64,000 bases of DNA from UBA6522 sp965262365 (GTDB taxonomy: Bacteria; Pseudomonadota; Gammaproteobacteria; Steroidobacterales; Rariloculaceae): the NCBI GenBank assembly GCA_965262365.1, contig OZ253541.1, positions 4,278,001 through 4,342,000 on the forward strand, read 5' to 3'. The notes below the pieces were generated by a model. It ran no database searches, had not been told where the DNA came from, and worked only from the letters and a program-made list of their open reading frames with translations. The position numbers were made by a program, and so were the translations under genes. Below, in pieces: positions 35,089 through 44,365 of the stretch (position 1 is the first letter of the stretch; the number at the start of each line of letters is the position of its first letter).

Positions 35089-35322
35089 TCAAGTTTCGTC
35101 TAGCTCGTCTGAATCGTCCAGCAACGGCGCGGGGTCGTAGTGTTCCGCCAGCTTGCGGGCCAGAGCTATCATCATGGCCTTGGCCACGTCTTCGTCTCGA
35201 ATCACACCGACAACCGCCCGTATCAGGATGTTTTGCCAACCCGCCTCTCGAAGGGAGGTACTCAGTTGGTTCAGAGCTTCCTCGTCGATCCTATCACTCG
35301 TTTCTTTTTCAGGTAGTCTCAC
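35089..35322 (-). CDS. small acidic hypothetical protein
   Basis: A 77-residue protein with a GTG start overlapping the upstream tiny gene as GTGA. The sequence DEEALNQLSTSLREAGWQNILIRAVVGVIRDEDVAKAMMIALARKLAEHY forms helices, followed by an acidic tail (LLDDSDELDET). No family was recognised. Confidence 0.5.
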   Translation of the reverse strand: MRLPEKETSDRIDEEALNQLSTSLREAGWQNILIRAVVGVIRDEDVAKAMMIALARKLAEHYDPAPLLDDSDELDET

Positions 35323-35399
35323 TCATCGCGCTTTTTCGGACGTGTGTCAAGGATGGCACGCGCGATGTAGTCCGGTGTGCCCGGGATAGGTTCCGCCAT
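35319..35399 (-). CDS. very small upstream gene or leader of the preceding entry
   Basis: Twenty-six codons from ATG: MAEPIPGTPDYIARAILDTR then PKKRDE. The frame stays open upstream without a start (GQPKRGGRPVENP precedes it), and that KRGGRP plus IPGTPxxIARAIL pattern resembles short proteins seen on other mobile elements. It is translationally coupled to the downstream gene by a GTGA overlap. Confidence 0.4.
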   Translation of the reverse strand: MAEPIPGTPDYIARAILDTRPKKRDE

Positions 35400-35702
35400 C
35401 GGGTTCTCGACGGGGCGGCCTCCGCGTTTCGGCTGGCCCCTAGCACAGTTGTTTTCCTATTCCTTCACTTATCAAACGACAATGACCACGCTAGTGGCGA
35501 TCGGACGCCCGATGTCGGACTGCTGGTCGAACACAACAGCCGGTACCGGCTTGGGGTCGCTTCCCAGCACGGCAAATAGGCAGGAAGTTCTCCCGTCCAA
35601 GAGCCGTTTGCAACAGCCCGACGCCATGGATGGCAGACGGGAGCTGTCAACATTGAAGGAGAGTCAAGCATTCCTATGGGTCAAAGAGTGGAGGGAAGCG
35701 CC

Positions 35703-36284
35703 ATGCGTGTCGTTGTCCTGTCCTGTCTTCTTGTGCCCCTGGTCTCTGTAGCCCAATATCCCACACTGGAGAATGACCGGCTCACGATCGAGATCACTGT
35801 AGGGAGAGTGATGAATTCGTATGGTGACACCGAGCCGGTACCCGGTGCGATCCCCAAGGCGCTGGCATACGTACACGACGCTATGGCGATCCTCGGTGTC
35901 AAGCCGAATGAATTTTATCTGAGGATCAGTGACGAGGTTGAATACTTGGAATGCTCGAGAGAGACCACACAGATGGCTCAGATATGCACCCATAATACCT
36001 ACGGCAGGCCGGATACCTACCACGGCGTCCAGTCGTGGAATGACCTTATAGCTGCCCTGCCTCGACCATCCACGTTCGAAGTTATCAAGTTGTGGATGCT
36101 CCTGCGCTCTCAGGATTGGCCTTGGTTTCAGATTTCCGGAATAACCTCTCGCACCGTCGTATACCGCCAATGCGCTGTGTACGATCATCGGACGCTAAGA
36201 CATTGCAGCATAATGGCGATTGAAGAAGTGGCAACCATCGCGCACGAGCTGGGCCACTGCCGCAGCCTGGTACACAACGATTAA
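35703..36284 (+). CDS. exported zinc metalloprotease-like protein; frame stays open past the stop
   Basis: A 193-residue exported protein with a signal peptide (MRVVVLSCLLVPLVSVAQ). The extreme C terminus carries VATIAHELGHCRSLVHND, a HExGHxxxxxH zinc motif of metzincin-like proteases. The TAA at 36282-36284 comes right after this motif. The same frame then continues for 51 open codons (DADIELHVMRTDPRELRWLK onward) to a TAA near 36440. Proteases of this kind usually need residues after the motif, so the stop may be a recent nonsense change. The ATG at 35703 fits the signal peptide. Confidence 0.6.
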   Translation: MRVVVLSCLLVPLVSVAQYPTLENDRLTIEITVGRVMNSYGDTEPVPGAIPKALAYVHDAMAILGVKPNEFYLRISDEVEYLECSRETTQMAQICTHNTYGRPDTYHGVQSWNDLIAALPRPSTFEVIKLWMLLRSQDWPWFQISGITSRTVVYRQCAVYDHRTLRHCSIMAIEEVATIAHELGHCRSLVHND

Positions 36285-36450
36285 GATGCGGATATCGAGC
36301 TGCACGTGATGAGAACGGACCCTCGAGAACTGCGGTGGCTGAAAGACAGCAGCAGAGTCATCGTCCGACACCACTTCCGGCATCCGCGGTCGGAGGCACC
36401 TGCGACTGGCGTGTTGCTGGCGAGCGAGATATGGTTCTAAGCGGGGAGTA

Positions 36451-36642
36451 ATGAGCAAGAAAGAAGCCTACGCCGTCCGGCACAAACCCCGCTACGGTAA
36501 TACGCGGGATGTGGCCTACTACGACAATGCGGCCGACGCAATCGACAGGTATGACTCGCTATGCAAAACCTACATGCGGGAGCGCGTTTGGGTCGTCGAT
36601 CTGATGAATGACCGCCTCATCGCGGACAGTCACCCCAAGTAA
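36451..36642 (+). CDS. small hypothetical protein
   Basis: A 63-residue protein (MSKKEAYAVRHKPRYGNTRD, VAYYDNAADAIDRYDSLCKT, then YMRERVWVVDLMNDRLIADS) with GGGGAG as ribosome-binding site. The composition is protein-like and soluble. It is followed by another small gene in the same direction. No family was recognised. Confidence 0.55.
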   Translation: MSKKEAYAVRHKPRYGNTRDVAYYDNAADAIDRYDSLCKTYMRERVWVVDLMNDRLIADSHPK

Positions 36643-36712
36643 GAATTTTGGGGCGTTCACCGGGTTAAGCCCAATTACTGATGAAAGACGACGCCCTGAA
36701 AAGGAGAAATCA

Positions 36713-36928
36713 ATGGCTCAAGAACCGCCTGAGCGTCAAGGAATAGGCATAGACTACGACCCCAACGGTCGCGTACTGCAACTTGCGATAACTCGGGATG
36801 ACGGGAAGCCAGTGTTTGTAGTTCTCTCAAGAGACGACGCGATAAGCTTTGTGCAGGCGATTGTGGACACAATGGGGATTGGGTCGAACCTGCTTGAGCT
36901 TGATCCACATGAGGGCCCTCCACACTAG
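36713..36928 (+). CDS. small hypothetical protein
   Basis: A 71-residue soluble protein with a strong AAGGAG ribosome-binding site 8 nt before the ATG. The sequence GIDYDPNGRVLQLAITRDDGKPVFVVLSRDDAISFVQAIVDTM predicts an alternating beta-strand/helix domain. No family was recognised; it may be coupled to the small gene upstream. Confidence 0.6.
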   Translation: MAQEPPERQGIGIDYDPNGRVLQLAITRDDGKPVFVVLSRDDAISFVQAIVDTMGIGSNLLELDPHEGPPH

Positions 36929-37032
36929 TGAGTGATTGAAAAAGGGCCATCGGTGCCCTACTGTCGCCAGCAGGACACTCGCTTGGTTTCGATTGTCAGG
37001 CCGGCCGCCCCACAGCGGGTTTTTCGCCTGTA

Positions 37033-37233
37033 TCAAGTTTCGGACAGCTGTTGCGCTGCGATTCCAATTCGTCTGTCAGTATCCGCCTCCTCCAGCAAAT
37101 CAGCGATCCGCTTCAGGCTGATGGCAATGGAAGCCAAGCTGAACGCTTTAGCTTTGTCTACTCCCAGATTCTTGAGAATCTGTCTGTGTGTCGAGGCCGA
37201 TTCCACCGGCTCGAACGGGTCTTTCATCGTCAT
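37033..37233 (-). CDS. small protein downstream of the IS1595-like transposase
   Basis: A 66-residue helical protein, MTMKDPFEPVESASTHRQIL, then KNLGVDKAKAFSLASIAISLKRIADLLEEAD. Its ATG overlaps the end of the transposase frame as ATGA, so it was part of the same transcript. It appears intact although the transposase is decayed. A short GGGC/GCCC stem followed by TTTTT on the reverse strand (about 36947-36965) may terminate it. Confidence 0.5.
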   Translation of the reverse strand: MTMKDPFEPVESASTHRQILKNLGVDKAKAFSLASIAISLKRIADLLEEADTDRRIGIAAQQLSET

Positions 37234-38084
37234 TTCACCCAGTCTCCGTATTGCAACCGCTTGTGTTCCATCCTCGGCATCATCCCGCCCATCTACTCGA
37301 CGGTGCCCATGCCTCGGGCGTTGTGACGGCTCGCGAATTTCCGCACGTAGCGATGTAGATGTTTCTCGCTCATCTGGTGGTAGGTGCCCGTGTGGTCCCG
37401 TTTGAGAAGCGATCAGAACGATTCTATCCCATTCGTGTGCGCCTGCCCCCTGACGTACCCCGACACGGAGTGTTTCACGGCACTGTGGCGGCAAGGCAGA
37501 CTCTTGCAGGCGCCTGAGTCGTCGGTGTAGACGGCGGCATCCGCGTCCGCGTGCTTGCCGATGATGCCCTCGCGGTGTTGCATTGTCGGTGCGCTGGACG
37601 ACTTGGCGCGGAACTGGTTGCTGCCATGGTCTTTCATACCCACCACGGCGGTCTTGCCGGAACCCAGTCCCCCTGGGCCAGTGCCGGCCACCTGTTTGAG
37701 TTTCGCGTTGCTCATGTTGGCGCGCTTGCCGCCGACGAACGTCTCATCGAGTTCCACGGGGCCTGAGAGCTGTTCAGCGTCCTGCTTGTTGCTCGAGCAC
37801 TCTCGGATGCGGTAAGACAGGTGCCAGGCTCTCGTGTACGTGACCCCAAGATTCCGATGCAGCTTCAAGCTGGCCGTGCCCTTGATGGCAGTGTGCGTCA
37901 GGTAGATGGCAATGGTCGATATCCGGTATCGAAGGCTGCGGCAGAGTTCGGAACGCATCGAGGCGATCGGACAAGGACTGCGATGTTGACCGCACCCCGG
38001 ATGACCCGAGAAAAGTTCGGCAAATCGATGCGGCGCGTTGCGCCGGCAATGGATTGATATGGCGATTCGATTGAAACGTGTCAT
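37230..38084 (-). pseudogene. IS1595-family (ISXO2-type) transposase, decayed
   Basis: The reverse strand carries TAIKGTASLKLHRNLGVTYTRAWHLSYRIRE, then PVELDETFVGGKRANM, AVVGMKDH and AHTNGIESF, all typical of IS1595/ISXO2 DDE transposases. The frame is broken by TGA at 37413-37415, where the family has Trp (ESF-stop-SLLKRDHTGTYHQMSEKHLHRY), and by TAG at 37293-37295, probably once Gln. The N-terminal zinc-ribbon part is scrambled by frameshifts above 38000. It cannot make an active enzyme. Confidence 0.8.
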
Positions 38085-38106
38085 CTGGATTCATGGAGGC
38101 GATTGA

Positions 38107-38853
38107 ATGAGAAATGCTGGAATGTTGATCGCGCTGATCGCGGCGCTGGCTATTCAGACGAGGGCTGTCGCGCAGGAAACCTATCGTGGTGTCACGGTTG
38201 AGCCGGAATTCCGCTGCGCACCCTATGATCGGGTCGACTATCCGTACCCGCAATCGGTGGAGTGGGACATTATTGCCGGTATCGGAAAGATCTACGGGCC
38301 GTACACCGGACAGTGTTTCGCCTCCGCGCGGGAGACGGACATCGAACATATCGTCCCCCTGTCGGAAGCCCACGACAGCGGCCTGTGCTCCGCGAGCGTG
38401 GCGACGAAGGCCCGCTTTGCCCGGGATGTCCTCAACCTGACGCTGGCGAGCCCGCAGGTAAACCGGTACGAGAAAGGCGCGAAGGACGCCGCCGAGTGGC
38501 AGCCTCGGCGCAACGCGTGCTGGTTCGTGAACAGAACGCTGGAGGTGCGCCGAAAGTACGCCCTGAGCATCGACCGGCGCGAAGCGGTTGCGATCGACAG
38601 GACGCTCGCCGCTTGCGCTTCCACCGAAATTGTTGTGCTCGATTGCGGTCTTCCAGCGGAAACCCGCAATATCCCGCAGCGACTGCCGCCACGCCACAAT
38701 GACAGCGACGCGCTGGCGCGGTGGGATACCAACGGTAACGGACAGATCACATGCGCGGAGGCGCGGCGTCACGGTATCGCGCCGGTACCCAGGGGCCATC
38801 CGGCGTATCGTTTCATGCACGATGGCGATGGAGATGGCGTTGTTTGCGAGTAG
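38107..38853 (+). CDS. exported HNH-type nuclease with Excalibur calcium-binding domain
   Basis: A 248-residue exported protein (signal peptide to about residue 23, AVAQ). The core has ETDIEHIVPLSEAHDSGLC, NLTLASPQVNRYEKGAKDAAEW, the DUF1524/HNH-like nuclease layout with the catalytic His in IEHIVP. After about residue 205 comes a calcium-binding tail: WDTNGNGQITCAEARRHG and FMHDGDGDGVVCE, an Excalibur motif. The product is therefore probably a secreted or periplasmic DNA/RNA nuclease. The decayed IS1595 copy ends just upstream. Confidence 0.85.
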   Translation: MRNAGMLIALIAALAIQTRAVAQETYRGVTVEPEFRCAPYDRVDYPYPQSVEWDIIAGIGKIYGPYTGQCFASARETDIEHIVPLSEAHDSGLCSASVATKARFARDVLNLTLASPQVNRYEKGAKDAAEWQPRRNACWFVNRTLEVRRKYALSIDRREAVAIDRTLAACASTEIVVLDCGLPAETRNIPQRLPPRHNDSDALARWDTNGNGQITCAEARRHGIAPVPRGHPAYRFMHDGDGDGVVCE

Positions 38854-39048
38854 GTTCGGGAAGCTCTAGTACCGGACGGTTCGACGTGGCTGGATGACCA
38901 TGAGGATTATGGTGAGCTTCGTTACATCAGTATTTGGGTGGTGGACAAGGAGGCAATGGTCGTCGTCGTTCACACGGATCGGGACGGCCGCATTTGCTTG
39001 ATCTCCGCCCGACGGGCGCCGCGTAAGGAATTGCGTATTGACTGTCCG

Positions 39049-39321
39049 TCATGGAGCACGTATGGCGTTGCGGTCCGTTGGACCCACGGACGGGTTGCGC
39101 TCGTGATGGAGGCTCGCCCTGAGCCTGGCGTACGGCACCGACCACAAGACATCGCCGGATTTCACCTTGGCGCGCTTGGGGTTCATTCGAACGATGACGC
39201 CAGTTTGAAACTCCCCGCGGGCGGTGAACGAGACGGTGTCGCCGGTGCGAAAATTCGCCTTGGAGGCGGCCGGGCGTTGGCGCGCATCGTCGCTTTTCGG
39301 CCTACTCAGTGTTCTACACAC
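39049..39321 (-). CDS. small KOW-like domain protein, possible SprT-type N-terminal remnant
   Basis: A 90-codon reverse-strand frame whose core is FRTGDTVSFTARGEFQTGVIVRMNPKRAKVKSGDVLWSVPYARLR. I know this beta-rich segment as a stand-alone domain and as the lead of SprT-like metalloproteases on mobile elements. The peptidase part is not present downstream, so it is either a small DNA/RNA-binding protein or a truncated gene. The start is uncertain. Confidence 0.45.
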   Translation of the reverse strand: MCRTLSRPKSDDARQRPAASKANFRTGDTVSFTARGEFQTGVIVRMNPKRAKVKSGDVLWSVPYARLRASLHHERNPSVGPTDRNAIRAP

Positions 39322-39589
39322 TGAAAGAATTAATAAGCTATTGTATTAGATAGAGAAAGTACAGTTATACAAATTCATTTCATCTTCGCCTTCAGTCGTC
39401 CGTAAGCATACCGGAAACAGATTTTTTCAAAGTCAAGCGTAGTCGGGTACGGATTCCTACTCAACCAGCACATATATTGTGGGACTCACGGTAACCGTTC
39501 CGTCAAGGGGGGATGTTCGAGTTGTGTCTGCGCCCATCCGATACTCAGTCAGAGCAAGATTGGTTGCGCGCGCCGAACTCGATGATAAT

Positions 39590-39859
39590 GTCGACGCTAG
39601 CAAAATCAGGCGGTTCCGGGACATGGTCAAGCTTTTCACCCACGGCGATCCTCTGGACGATCATCGCGCAAGACTTGATGTGGCGACTCGGTCAAACGCT
39701 TCATCCCCCGCTGACGGACCGGTTGCCGAGGGACGCGAAGACGAAGTGGAGGAAATCCGGCGGGACATTTCGAGATTGGCACCCGACTTGTCAAAGACTT
39801 CAACTAACGAAGAGAATTCTGGTTTGGGCCAAGCACAGCCTCCACTGCGCGAAGCCTGA
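39590..39859 (+). pseudogene. RHH/CopG-family relative, decayed copy
   Basis: The frame contains EDEVEEIRRDISRLAPDL, which matches EEIEEIRREISRIAPEL in the intact RHH gene at 61806-62117. Upstream similarity is patchy and spread over frames. I read it as a third, degraded copy of that gene, on the opposite strand to the others. Confidence 0.35.
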
Positions 39860-39984
39860 ATTTCATCTCCTCGTTTTCTGAATTCAGACGCTCACTTCAC
39901 CCACATCGCCAACGATTCAACAAATTGAAGGGATACGCAACGTCCCTCTTGTGACCGAACAACCGAACCCGACAGAATTTTGCC

Positions 39985-42900
39985 GTGAAATTTTTTCCTG
40001 AAGGTCCACGCATTCCAGACGAGTTGATTGAAGAGCGTGATCGTGGAAACGTCGTATTCTTCTGTGGAGCCGGTGTGTCCCTTTCTGCGGGACTACCAAC
40101 CTTTCTTGGTCTCTGCAAGCATGTTGTTCAGGAGCTGGCCGTCCCGGCCAGCTCCAACTCCAGGAATATGCTGCAGTTCTACGACGACGCCACGTTGCAG
40201 TCACGGCCCCTTCCACCCTTGGATCAGGTCTTCAACGAACTGCAGCAAGAATACGGCTCAGGCGAAATTGACTATCTGGTATCACGTCGTCTCAAGCCCA
40301 AGCGCGGTGCGACGCTAGTCGCGCATGAAACGATACTTCGCCTGTCGAGGTCCGCTCACGGCAACCCTCAAATCGTTACCACAAATTTCGATTACCTTTT
40401 CGAGAAGGCGTCCAAACCGGACTTCAAGACATTCAAGTCTCCCGCTCTCCCCGACCTCACAAGCCGCGGCTCGCTCGACAGCTTGGTTTACCTACATGGC
40501 CGCATCAACGGAAATATGCGCCGAGGCGACGGTCCCCAAGGATTTGTTCTTAGCAGTTCCGACTTTGGCAGGGCGTATCTTGCCGAAGGTTGGGCTACCC
40601 GCTTCGTCCGGGATTTACTAGACCGATACACCGTCGTCTTGCTCGGTTACTCTGCGAGCGATCCACCGGTACGGTACCTTCTGCAAGGCCTCCACACCCG
40701 AGTTCATGGTCAAACGCCTTCCATTTATGCATTCGACCACGGTAGCGACGATGAGGTAAGACAACGATGGCAAGATAGCGGTGTCGCGCCACTCGCCTAC
40801 GTAAAGACCGACAAGAAACATTCCGCGCTTTGGAGCACGTTGGAAGCTTGGGCGGACCGAGCCGATGACCCTATGAAATGGCGGCGAAGCACGGTGCAAC
40901 TTGCACAAGGCGGTCCACGATCTCTAACCCCAGAACAGCGCGGCCAAGTCGTCTCCATTCTTCGGACCGACGTTGGCGCAAAGCTCTTCGCGGATTCCGA
41001 CCCACCGCCGCCTGCCGAATGGATTTGCGTTTTCGACTCAAACATTCGTTTAGCTGAACCAAGACAAGATTTTTCCCCGCTCGCTGAATACGGTCTCGAT
41101 GACGATCCACCCCGCCCCGTGGACACTAATGTTCTGCTTGTTCCGGGAAGCGTCGGTCCAAGCTACGATCTCATTCGTCTACAGCCAGAAGAAAGCCAGC
41201 GCAATTCCCTGGTCAGACTTGCTGGTATTCCCCGCCGGTGGGCCGATCCGCTTTCCCCTCGTCTGCATCATTTGTCCGCTTGGATCGGAAAAGTCCTGCA
41301 CGATCCAGTCATTGCGTGGTGGGCATCGCGATACGAGACCCTGCATCCGGCAATACTCGCCCAAATAGAAGGTCGACTCGAGCGAGACCCGTCCGATCTT
41401 CCCGCACCCGCCCGCGAAGTTTGGCTTCGTCTGATCGAAATATTTCGAACGGTGCCGGCCGAGGAATCCGACGACTCGTGGCATGACACGACCACACGAA
41501 TACGCGCGGAAGGATGGACCTCCAGCGTACTGCGCTCCTTTGCAAGAGCGACACAGCCATACGCAACCGCCAGACCTGCGTTGGTGCTCAGCGCAAGCGC
41601 AAGGCCTCCTGGAAGCGATTGGCCTGAAGACTCTTCAACACAGGTCGTCTTCTTCGAAGTCAAGTTTCCTCCAGACGATCCGATTGATCCAGCTGGCATC
41701 CCTGATGAGGTAATTCCCAGGGTATACAAGATTCTCCGCGGGCATCTTGAGTGGGCCGCAGACCTGCTCGCCGACATCCATCCCGGCCAGTGGTGGCATA
41801 CCTCCACGTTTTATCCGGAGAACCGCCCGGGGAGCGATGTAATGCTCGGCGGCGTGAATACCTACCTCCATTGGTTCCGTTCCATTCTTGATCGACTGAT
41901 CGAATTGGATCCATCTCACGTCAAGCACGATGTTGCGCTTTGGCCGAACGACGAGCGCTTTTTCTTCGACAAGCTCAGGCTCTACGTCTGGTCACGCCCA
42001 CTCTTGATTCAGGCAGACGTGGTGGCGGACGGCTTGCTCACGACTTCCGACAAGGTCTTTTGGGACTTCTACAACCGTCGTGAACTCTTGATGCTCCTTA
42101 AAGCGCGATGGCCCGACTTTTCTGCGAAGCACCGTAAGGCCATCGAAAACCGCATAGTTGACGGCGACTCGATACCGACGGAGGATGAAAACGAAAAGCA
42201 ATTAAAACATCGGTCCATGGAGTCAGCAACGATGCTCGGTTGGCTGTTACTTCAGGGACTTTCTTTGAGTTCTTCCACCCGGCAACGACTTGACGAACTG
42301 CGAAGCGCTGATCCGAATTGGAAGCCTGAATGGGACCAGCAAGCCGCCAGCAGCCACGATGGTGGGGGTGGAATGGTTAGCAACGAGACTGATCCCAGTT
42401 CACTTATGGGCGTCCCTCTCGATAGCGTCATCCAGGTCGCCACCGAGAATACTCATAGTCCAATTGGAGAACTGGTCTCGTATCGTCCCTTCGATGGATT
42501 TGTCGCCGCACGACCGACGAGGGCCGTCTCGGCCCTCACGCACGCCAGCCGTCGCGGCGACTATCCCATCCAGTTCTGGAACTCTGTGCTCTCCAATTTG
42601 CCCAATCACGTCACACTGCGCCTCAGAATCGTTCTCGCCGAACGAATCGTTAGATTACCGGAACCGGTTATTCTCGAATTGCGTTTCGAGCTCTTCAGTT
42701 GGGCGAAAAACAACCTCAGGATAATCGCAAGGTCCGATCACAAACGCTCGCTTCGACTGCTGGACGAGCTATTGGACAAATTACTTTCCCACTCATCGTC
42801 CGCAACCCAAAGCAGTCTCGGAACAAGAAGCATTGGGGGTAAACCGATCAAGACCTCCCGTCGGACTTTCGAACACGCCATAAACGCTCCGATCGGCAAT

Positions 42901-43818
42901 TGTACTCAGTTGGCTCTGGATATTCTGAAAGACTTGAAGCCGGATGAGGGTCAAGGCATACCTGGCCGCATACACACTCGACTATTGCGGCTTACGCAAT
43001 CGCCTGGAGAAGGTCGCGATCATGCCGTCTGCATCATCGCCCAAGCAGTCGCGTATCTGCACTGGGTTGATCCCGACTGGACTTCACAGAATGTACTGCC
43101 ATGGTTCAACCTACACGACGAATGTGCGGAGGCAGCCTGGAACGGATTCGTTTTTTGCGGGCGTTTACCGCAGCAAGAAGCATTTTTCCAAATCAAACCC
43201 CATTTTGTCGCCTTGTTCGGACACTTGTCGGGCTGGCACTGGGACCATCAAGCCAACCAACAAATGCATCGCTTGCTCGTTCAGGCATGTTTCCCACGAC
43301 GAAGAAGCCAGGATTACGTTTCCTTTGCCGACGCGAAGTCCATGTTGCAGGCTACCGACGATGCAGGCCGCGGCCACTGCCTTGCTTACTTGGGGCAAAT
43401 TCTGAAAGAGGACCGCAAGCAGTGGCCAAAATTCGTCAGACCTTTTTTGACTGAAGCCTGGCCCCGGGAGCTTAAGTACCAGACCGAGTTCACATCAACT
43501 CAGTTCGCCCGCTTGCCCGAGGCAGCCGGAGAGTCTTTCCCTCAGGTGGTCGACACCATCTTTCCTCTTCTGACTCAAGTCCCACGACTCCTGCACGTCC
43601 GCTACTTGATTGAAGGCCACCGTGGCAACGAGACTACCTCGATTGGGGCCAAGTATCCGAGCTATGCCTTAAAGCTCCTCCATGCGCTGGTTCCGGACGA
43701 CCCCCGTTACGCGCCATACCAGCTGGAAAAGTTCGTAAACCTGATTGCCGATTCTGCTCCAATGCTAAGGCAAGATCCCCGGTGGATCAGATTGCACCGA
43801 ATTGCCGTGGGAATATGA
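39985..43818 (+). CDS. large SIR2-domain (NADase-type) defence protein
   Basis: A 1277-residue protein with a GTG start. Residues 1-290 form a SIR2 fold: VVFFCGAGVSLSAGLPTF (28-40), IVTTNFDYLFEK (near 131-140), LVYLHGRING (near 170) and YTVVLLGYSASDPPVRYLL (near 215). The Asn and His of TTNFD and LHG are the residues used for NAD cleavage in this family. The remaining thousand residues are helical and unannotated, and probably form the sensing or oligomerising part. Large single-gene SIR2 proteins of this type (such as DSR-class systems) deplete NAD and abort phage infection; the assignment to a particular class is not made. Confidence 0.88.
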   Translation: MKFFPEGPRIPDELIEERDRGNVVFFCGAGVSLSAGLPTFLGLCKHVVQELAVPASSNSRNMLQFYDDATLQSRPLPPLDQVFNELQQEYGSGEIDYLVSRRLKPKRGATLVAHETILRLSRSAHGNPQIVTTNFDYLFEKASKPDFKTFKSPALPDLTSRGSLDSLVYLHGRINGNMRRGDGPQGFVLSSSDFGRAYLAEGWATRFVRDLLDRYTVVLLGYSASDPPVRYLLQGLHTRVHGQTPSIYAFDHGSDDEVRQRWQDSGVAPLAYVKTDKKHSALWSTLEAWADRADDPMKWRRSTVQLAQGGPRSLTPEQRGQVVSILRTDVGAKLFADSDPPPPAEWICVFDSNIRLAEPRQDFSPLAEYGLDDDPPRPVDTNVLLVPGSVGPSYDLIRLQPEESQRNSLVRLAGIPRRWADPLSPRLHHLSAWIGKVLHDPVIAWWASRYETLHPAILAQIEGRLERDPSDLPAPAREVWLRLIEIFRTVPAEESDDSWHDTTTRIRAEGWTSSVLRSFARATQPYATARPALVLSASARPPGSDWPEDSSTQVVFFEVKFPPDDPIDPAGIPDEVIPRVYKILRGHLEWAADLLADIHPGQWWHTSTFYPENRPGSDVMLGGVNTYLHWFRSILDRLIELDPSHVKHDVALWPNDERFFFDKLRLYVWSRPLLIQADVVADGLLTTSDKVFWDFYNRRELLMLLKARWPDFSAKHRKAIENRIVDGDSIPTEDENEKQLKHRSMESATMLGWLLLQGLSLSSSTRQRLDELRSADPNWKPEWDQQAASSHDGGGGMVSNETDPSSLMGVPLDSVIQVATENTHSPIGELVSYRPFDGFVAARPTRAVSALTHASRRGDYPIQFWNSVLSNLPNHVTLRLRIVLAERIVRLPEPVILELRFELFSWAKNNLRIIARSDHKRSLRLLDELLDKLLSHSSSATQSSLGTRSIGGKPIKTSRRTFEHAINAPIGNCTQLALDILKDLKPDEGQGIPGRIHTRLLRLTQSPGEGRDHAVCIIAQAVAYLHWVDPDWTSQNVLPWFNLHDECAEAAWNGFVFCGRLPQQEAFFQIKPHFVALFGHLSGWHWDHQANQQMHRLLVQACFPRRRSQDYVSFADAKSMLQATDDAGRGHCLAYLGQILKEDRKQWPKFVRPFLTEAWPRELKYQTEFTSTQFARLPEAAGESFPQVVDTIFPLLTQVPRLLHVRYLIEGHRGNETTSIGAKYPSYALKLLHALVPDDPRYAPYQLEKFVNLIADSAPMLRQDPRWIRLHRIAVGI

Positions 43819-43924
43819 CCATTACTCCACACAACGGGTTATGTTCAGTTAACACATAGGTCGAGGCGGACTAAGCTGCCTTGGCCGTGCGGGCATTGTC
43901 TATATACGCTATTCGGCATCAGGC

Positions 43925-44365
43925 TCAAACGATCAGGTCTGCTCCGCGTGCGGAGACGACTTTGAGGCAGGCTGCGTGCAACGAGTGCCTGTCGTAGCCT
44001 CTCAGGGCTCCAATTCGGCGAGCTTTCTCCCAAGCATGCAGTCGGAGTGGCAGTGAGGCTCGATCCATTAGCGCGATAGCCTCTGCCTCTGTAACCCCAA
44101 CCTCCGCCCTCCGGAGTGGGCGCTCTCATTCGCGTTCCTCTTGGGTCGGTGGCTGTGGCAGCCCATCGGGAAACAAGTATTGTTCGGCCTCATTCATGTT
44201 CTCTCCGGGTTCCGTCGAGAAAAACCGAACGTCAGTTTGGGCCTGTTCGCATCGAGCATCACCGTGTCTCAGCAGGATCTCCGCCCAGGCAATCAGCACA
44301 TACATCTGATCGCGCTCCTGCGGCTGCGCCTTATAGCTTTCAAATATGTATTCCGCTTGTTCCAC
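43925..44365 (-). pseudogene. helical hypothetical protein, split by in-frame TGA
   Basis: The reverse strand is open from well above 44365 (as far as about 44680, no good start) to TGA at 44126-44128. The product includes SLEKAWERAPNAGKLAAKLI, then FESYKAQPQERDQMYVLIAW and AEILLRHGDARCEQA. The same frame reopens for 66 codons after the stop (VGVTEAEAIALMDRASLPLR, LHAWEKARRIGALRGYDRHS). The alternative is that a second gene starts at an overlapping ATGA and shifts frame. No family was recognised. Confidence 0.4.
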
